Shown in pieces: positions 59,479 to 64,000 of a DNA stretch of 64,000 bases. The notes below the pieces were generated by a model that was given only the letters and a program-made list of their open reading frames with translations, was not told the origin of the DNA and searched no databases. The DNA is taken from NCBI GenBank assembly GCA_963678675.1, contig OY783196.1, positions 22,112,827 through 22,176,826 on the forward strand, written 5' to 3'. This stretch comes from Xiphydria camelus. Lineage: Eukaryota; Arthropoda; Insecta; Hymenoptera; Xiphydriidae. The position numbers were made by a program, and so were the translations under genes. Within the stretch, counting starts at the first letter, position 1. Every line of letters begins with the position of its first letter.

Positions 59479-60061
59479 TGTTGACTTTGTTCAGATCTAA
59501 ATATATATAATCATATCTGATCATGTATGATGTATATAAACATTTTTTCCCGGGCATAACCAAACCATTTGGTGAAATATGAACCCTCTATCTGGTTTCT
59601 GACCATTTTCTGGTTAGAATTACTAAACATATAGTCAAAATAACTAAATATTTGGTTCAACTTTTTAGTATTTTTAAAAGTATAACTAAACTAGTTTAAC
59701 CAGATGCATTTTGTCATTTTAATCAAGTTATTTTTCTCAGTATACATACTCCTTTCGAGATATTTGGAAAAGGAAGCAATCAACGCTTATAACGTATTAC
59801 AAATTTTTTTCATTAGTTCAGCTCAATGGTTGCCTTCCATGTACCGCGAAGTTTTAAGTGTATTACCTTTTACGTCATAATAATATTTAATAACTTCACA
59901 CAGTTTTCAAAAGAGAAGCTTACCGCTGAAAGAGAAGAACTAATTAGACGCCCTTATTGTATCAAATTACAGTTATCAACATTGTTATACCAGGAATAAT
60001 TCGAATTCAATTAATAACTTTTGCGCATAAATGAAAGCCACCCCTTCTCTTTCCATTACAG
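59479..60061. other. Intronic non-coding DNA before exon C
   Basis: AT-rich, with runs such as TAACTAAAT and ACTAAAC in 59,560-59,740 that may be a worn repeat. It ends in the pyrimidine tract of exon C's acceptor. Confidence 0.5.
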
Positions 60062-60228
60062 CTACGCGAGTACACCCTAACCGAAACGTATCACGAGGAC
60101 GACGTGGTGGTGGAGTTCGTGAACAATGACAATCTACGGAGTCCGACTCCGCGAGGAATCGATCCCAACAGAGATTTGAACGAAGCTATAGCCGAGGAAC
60201 GAAGGGAAATGGACTCTCAGAGATACAG
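60062..60228 (+). CDS. Spondin-domain protein, internal exon C (linker after Spondin_N)
   Basis: The acceptor is a CT-rich tract ending TTCCATTACAG (AG at 60060-60061). The exon opens in phase 0, as needed after exon B, and reads LREYTLTETYHEDDVVVEF, directly continuing the last Spondin_N strand (TLTFTK-LREYTL). An acidic, polar linker follows (NNDNLRSPTPRGIDPNRDLN, then a Glu/Arg-rich stretch). The exon ends in phase 2 at the donor GTAGGT (60229). It encodes 55 residues plus two bases. The linker is much longer than in vertebrate spondin-2, where the domain runs almost directly into the thrombospondin repeat. The assignment rests on frame continuity and the LREY strand, not on a catalytic motif. 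Confidence 0.85.
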
Positions 60229-63200
60229 GTAGGTATATCAGATATATACCCGCATACCTATGTACACGTAAACCTATACCTATCCGAGAAAAAGGGACAG
60301 TAGAGATAGCTCCAGCTTCCGCCGTGTTTATTCGTACAAATTTTCGGTCGGAGATCAGGAGACGCGGATAGCGATGAGGGAGCGGGGTTGAATCCGTACT
60401 TGAAATCGAAAACCCGAGTCTAATGAGGGAAAATGGCGGAAAAGTGGACGAGACGGTGCGCCAGCGGACGAGGGTCGTTATATTAAGGCAACGTCGAGTG
60501 CTCCGCGAGGATACCTAGATACTCGGCCACTAGAATGCAATATCGAGCTCATAAAAAGAAGGAGGAAGAGGCGAAGAGAGGAAGGAAGAGATGGACAGGC
60601 CACGCGTCTGGCGATGGGGTTAGAGGAATGGACGCGCTCCGGCATAAAGGATCCATCCTATAGAGATTCACGCGACAATGTCTGGGGTATCGCAAAGAGG
60701 TTCGGAAATAGGACTTCATCGACTAAACAGCTTGGAAGGTGCTTGCTTCGCCTCTCTGGCTTCTTCTCTTTCACCGGAGTTCTACTTCGCGGCGTGGAAG
60801 AGAGGGAGAAGGAAGAGAGGGGTGTATAGATCTCTTTGCCTGCAGTTCTCCTCGCCTCGGCTCTCCCCGCGAGAGCGCGGGACGTTTTCTCTTTAACTTT
60901 TATGGTAGAACCGACTATTTCGGGTGGAGATTGAGAGATCTTCTTAGCTTGCTTGCCTACCTCGGTTACGCCCTTATGGAGCGCCCGGTTTACGTACGTA
61001 CTTACTGTGAAATTTTGCGTTATTATCGTCGGTAGGCACTTTCTGTCGAGTCAATGCCTTTGTCGCAGAAGTAATGCTTACGACGAAGGGGAAAAATTGT
61101 TGCTCCCTTTTCACTTCCGACGCGGAACTGTCCCCGCCTCATCGCGTTTATCTCTTCTTCTCCTCGACGTCGATAACGTCGGTTATCTTCCCTCTCGGAA
61201 TTTATACATCGAACGGGCTTCTATTCGTGTATCGGTTGCAGCGGCATGGTGTATATCGCCGTCGACAATGGTTCGCTCCTTTTTCTCTCCTTTTTGGCCG
61301 AAGGTCGCCCGTTGGCAATGTCGCCGGATGATCGGATGGACTATGCAGCTCCGCTCCTATCGTTGCCCATTGAATGTCGCTCGTGCGAGTTTCTCCTCGT
61401 ATCTCGTTTTTATTATCGTCATTGATAGATTGCAGGCAGTCGCGTGTGACGTAAGAAACTCAAAAACATTCGAGGCAAAAATTCTAAAATTAGAGAGTAA
61501 ACATCGCGAACTATAATACTGACGGAATAGCACCTATTTTCGAAACTTCGGCCAATCACGAGTCAGCGAGGTCCAAGCGAGATTGCGTTTATCTCAAGCC
61601 CACGCAAGTGCTGAAATGTCTTCTGTCGAGTGTTCTTATCTACTTAATATCCGGTATTTGCCAGTAAATCGGTATATCGAACCACCGTACCACGCAGTAA
61701 CTCGCGAAGGATATCGAGAAGGGAGTTTAGGGGATGTCTGTGAAGGGGTATTCTCAAGACTCTCCCCCGATCGCAGGCGTAGTCGATGCAGGTAATCGAA
61801 ACTAACTCGATATTATTGGCTGCTCTTGCCATAGTAATATCCGTTGGACGTCACTTATCTCGAAGTAGATAGAGACAGTTTTGAACTCTGAACGGGTTCG
61901 CAGGAGTGCCAAAAAGTCACCCCCTTAATTATCCCAAATTCCCTGCAAACTCGTTGATTTAATTAGTTTTGCAAGGTACAGATATCAACGAGAACTAATC
62001 GGGCTTCAATTCCGTTCATCCCCTAAATCTGCATAGCGCACTTGTGATTATCTCTAATTATTATTACTATGGTGAACTCTAATTATCACCGCCATAGAAA
62101 TAAATAATGACTAGTAAATCCAATCACTTAGAGCGTTAAAATTAGCTACGTGTTCTGAATTTCGAGTCGAGCGGAACTACGTCGGTCTGTACAGAGGTTA
62201 TATCCTCCTGTGTCGAAGGATCAATACAGTCGGATAAATCCGGAGGTCACTAGCATTTCGAGCAATCCCGACGCGGGGATTTATCCAACACCTTCCAGAT
62301 TTATTCGCTGTAGGTACGTGTCCCAAAAAGAGGAATTCGACTGAATTCGTCGAATCCCAGCGCCTCCCCCTCGCGTAAAATTGGCTTCGCGGTATCACCG
62401 TTATTATATCGATGTCGTCTCCTAGGCTCAAAGCGGAGCCCGCGAGTCTCCGTCCGCGAATTGAATTTGTTTCCACTAAGAGAGGGTTGAGGTTGGAGGG
62501 AGGTACGAAACATTTCATTTCGCTTCTTCGATCCTCCGCCACAAAAGGAGAAACGGCGGAAGACGGATGGAGGAAGGAAAAGGGGGCGGGGAAAAGAACA
62601 GCCGAGAAACATCGGAGGAGGATTGTATAGTTGCACCGTAATCCCGGCGATCGGGAAACCTCTACATAAATCTCCATTCCCGATCGAAGAGCGTCTCGCT
62701 GGGTTTTCAGTGAGTTTCTTCGTGCGTGCCACGCGGCAGCCGTTACCGCCGTTCGCGTCTCGAGTATCGCGTGTCTCGATCGAGTAATGGGGAGTTTGAT
62801 CGGCAAAGTTCTCGGGTTATCACACCCTTATACGTAATACGCTATGATACGGTACGGGAAATACCCACTGGCTGTTATATAATATAAAGGCTTTTCCTGG
62901 AGACACGGTTATATACCACGGCGCTGAGCCATACGATACGAGAAAGCCGCATAGAACAGACGTGAAAATTCTAATAACACAGTAACAAATGTTTCGTGCT
63001 CCCCGTGACGTAACCTCCCTTCGCCCTTCCCCTTGCCAGGCCATACCAGACGCGCGGAGAACCATAAATCAAGTCTGGAAATTGCCCTCGCATTGCTGCG
63101 AGGCTTACTCGTTCGATAACTCGTACGTCGTCTCGCCCCGGAGGCGGTTCGATGTTTCCGCGCTCGTAAATGCCATAACCCACGGTCGACATGGTCTAAC

Positions 63201-63386
63201 CCGAGCGATACGAAGTCCGGGGAAGGGCCGGAGAGTGTTTGCGGTAATCAGTCGAAGCGTCGGTGTGGAAGCAGAGAAGTGCGGGTTTACCGATCGTTTT
63301 CCCCTGCCCCCTGTAAATTATATAGTATCGCCTCACGAATTCCTGTGCGTACACATATTTAGAGTTTACCTCGTTTCTTCTTGCAG
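60229..63386 (+). other. Spondin intron between exons C and D (3.2 kb)
   Basis: GT-AG intron, phase 2, 3,158 bp. It contains purine-rich and pyrimidine-rich stretches but no repeat, RNA gene or conserved open frame that I can identify. Confidence 0.75.
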
Positions 63387-63751
63387 ATATTGGACCACTA
63401 CGGATAACGATCAACAGACGGTCACGGATCAACCGCGGGACAACAAAGCGGCCATAATCAACGGCATCGTCTCGTCGTACGTGCCGCGCTATCGCGGCGT
63501 GGCCACGCCGTCGTCCAGGGGCTTCGAGGGCAAGGTCGCCGTGTGGCCGTACTATCAGCAGCAGAGGCAGAGCGTCGAGGCTCAGAAGGCGCAAATCTTC
63601 GAGGACATTCAGAAGATGATCGTGGCCGGAAAGAATGGCACGAACACCACTCATCTACCTTGGGTCGGTCGGACCGAGCACATGGACCGCTCGCACAGAT
63701 TCAAGATGAAGCATCACAGGCTGATGTCCAAGAGGAAACATCTGAGAGTTC
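63387..63751 (+). CDS. Spondin-domain protein, internal exon D (basic linker, continues beyond the window)
   Basis: The acceptor TTTCTTCTTGCAG ends at 63386. The first base completes the codon left open by exon C (AG+A, Arg). The exon encodes about 121 residues: a Thr/Asp/Gln-rich start (YWTTTDNDQQTVTDQ), a segment with IINGIVSSYVPRYRG, a VAVWPYYQQQRQS stretch, two overlapping sequons in NGTNTTH, and a strongly basic tail (RSHRFKMKHHRLMSKRKH). A consensus donor GTAAGT follows at 63752, leaving phase 1. In this family thrombospondin type 1 repeats would be expected next and should lie beyond the right edge. The frame happens to stay open past the donor to the window end, but codon use there looks random. 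I recognise no named domain in this exon. Confidence 0.85.
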
Positions 63752-64000
63752 GTAAGTACAGACCTCGTCGCGCTTCCGGATCCCCGCGTCCGATTCACCC
63801 GTCTATGGCACGAGAAACGCGTAGTTCAATTAACTCCGCAAACCGAGCGCGACATACCTGCCTCGAATGCGGCGAGCGGAGGTTTTCATTTGGCAAATTT
63901 AACGTTAAAAGCTGCGGGCGGGTGTTCTTGTTTGTCCAATTGGATTTATTTTCCGCAGTAGAGACGTACCTACACATTCAGCGGTCATATTTTTCGCGTG

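Larger units (their letters stand above)
39265..60061 (+). other. Large spondin intron (20.8 kb) hosting a BEL/Pao element
   Basis: GT-AG intron of 20,797 bp joining exons B and C in phase 0. About 35 percent of it is a single antisense BEL/Pao insertion (39,934-47,164). The remainder (39,265-39,933 and 47,165-60,061) contains no host coding sequence that I can support. It holds the repeat copy at about 50,890-51,500, the inverted-repeat elements at 49,511-49,762, 53,833-53,940 and 59,085-59,478, an AGT microsatellite at 52,964 and a GT microsatellite at 58,126. Confidence 0.8.

Noticed and set aside
59557..59752. Possible inverted-repeat element ending TTTTTCTCAGTATA
   Set aside because: The right end looks like the other MITE families but no matching left end could be aligned.
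63752..64000. Continuation of spondin exon D to the window end
   Set aside because: The frame is open by chance, but a consensus donor GTAAGT sits at 63752 and the residues after it show no family feature.

Overview
The window is animal nuclear DNA and most likely comes from an insect. Protein-coding sequence is sparse and split into short exons with GT-AG introns. Small inverted-repeat DNA elements are abundant, and one complete BEL/Pao LTR retrotransposon is present. CpG is not depleted and GA/CT microsatellites are common, which would fit Hymenoptera, but I cannot fix the order or species from sequence alone. There is no sign of bacterial operons, phage or CRISPR.

Layout. Positions 1 to about 38,650 hold no host gene that I can support. 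There is one weak candidate first exon at 18,678-18,749. The rest is non-coding DNA carrying microsatellites, hairpins and at least a dozen palindromic (MITE-like) elements, some nested inside others. From 38,652 to the right edge the window covers four internal exons of one plus-strand gene for a secreted spondin-domain protein: 38,652-38,965; 39,085-39,264; 60,062-60,228; 63,387-63,751. The phases match across all three introns (119 bp, 20,797 bp and 3,158 bp). The 5' exons (signal peptide and first part of the Spondin_N domain) and the 3' exons (where thrombospondin type 1 repeats would be expected) were not found and probably lie outside the window.

The 20.8 kb intron contains a 7,231 bp BEL/Pao element (39,934-47,164) in antisense orientation. 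It has two 690 bp LTRs with no difference that I could find, an AAAAT target-site duplication, a primer binding site, a polypurine tract, gag, and a long pol (protease, reverse transcriptase, RNase H, integrase). The insertion must be recent. Gag and pol lie in the same frame, separated by a single UGA in the context UGA-CUA-G, a known stop-codon readthrough signal. The reverse-transcriptase box reads YVDN instead of YVDD. Three 60 bp tandem repeats lie between the primer binding site and gag.

The other main theme is a collection of small terminal-inverted-repeat elements. It includes a group whose ends resemble ACACTGAGAAA/ACACGGAGAAA, two of them carrying another such element inside; a back-to-back pair at 26,300-26,775; a piggyBac-type MITE flanked by TTAA; a Tc1/mariner-type remnant with about 158 bp arms and a transposase tail; and a 150 bp-arm foldback at 59,085-59,478. 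I did not find a new multi-gene system. The most interesting observations are the apparent readthrough control in the BEL element and the nesting of the palindromic elements.
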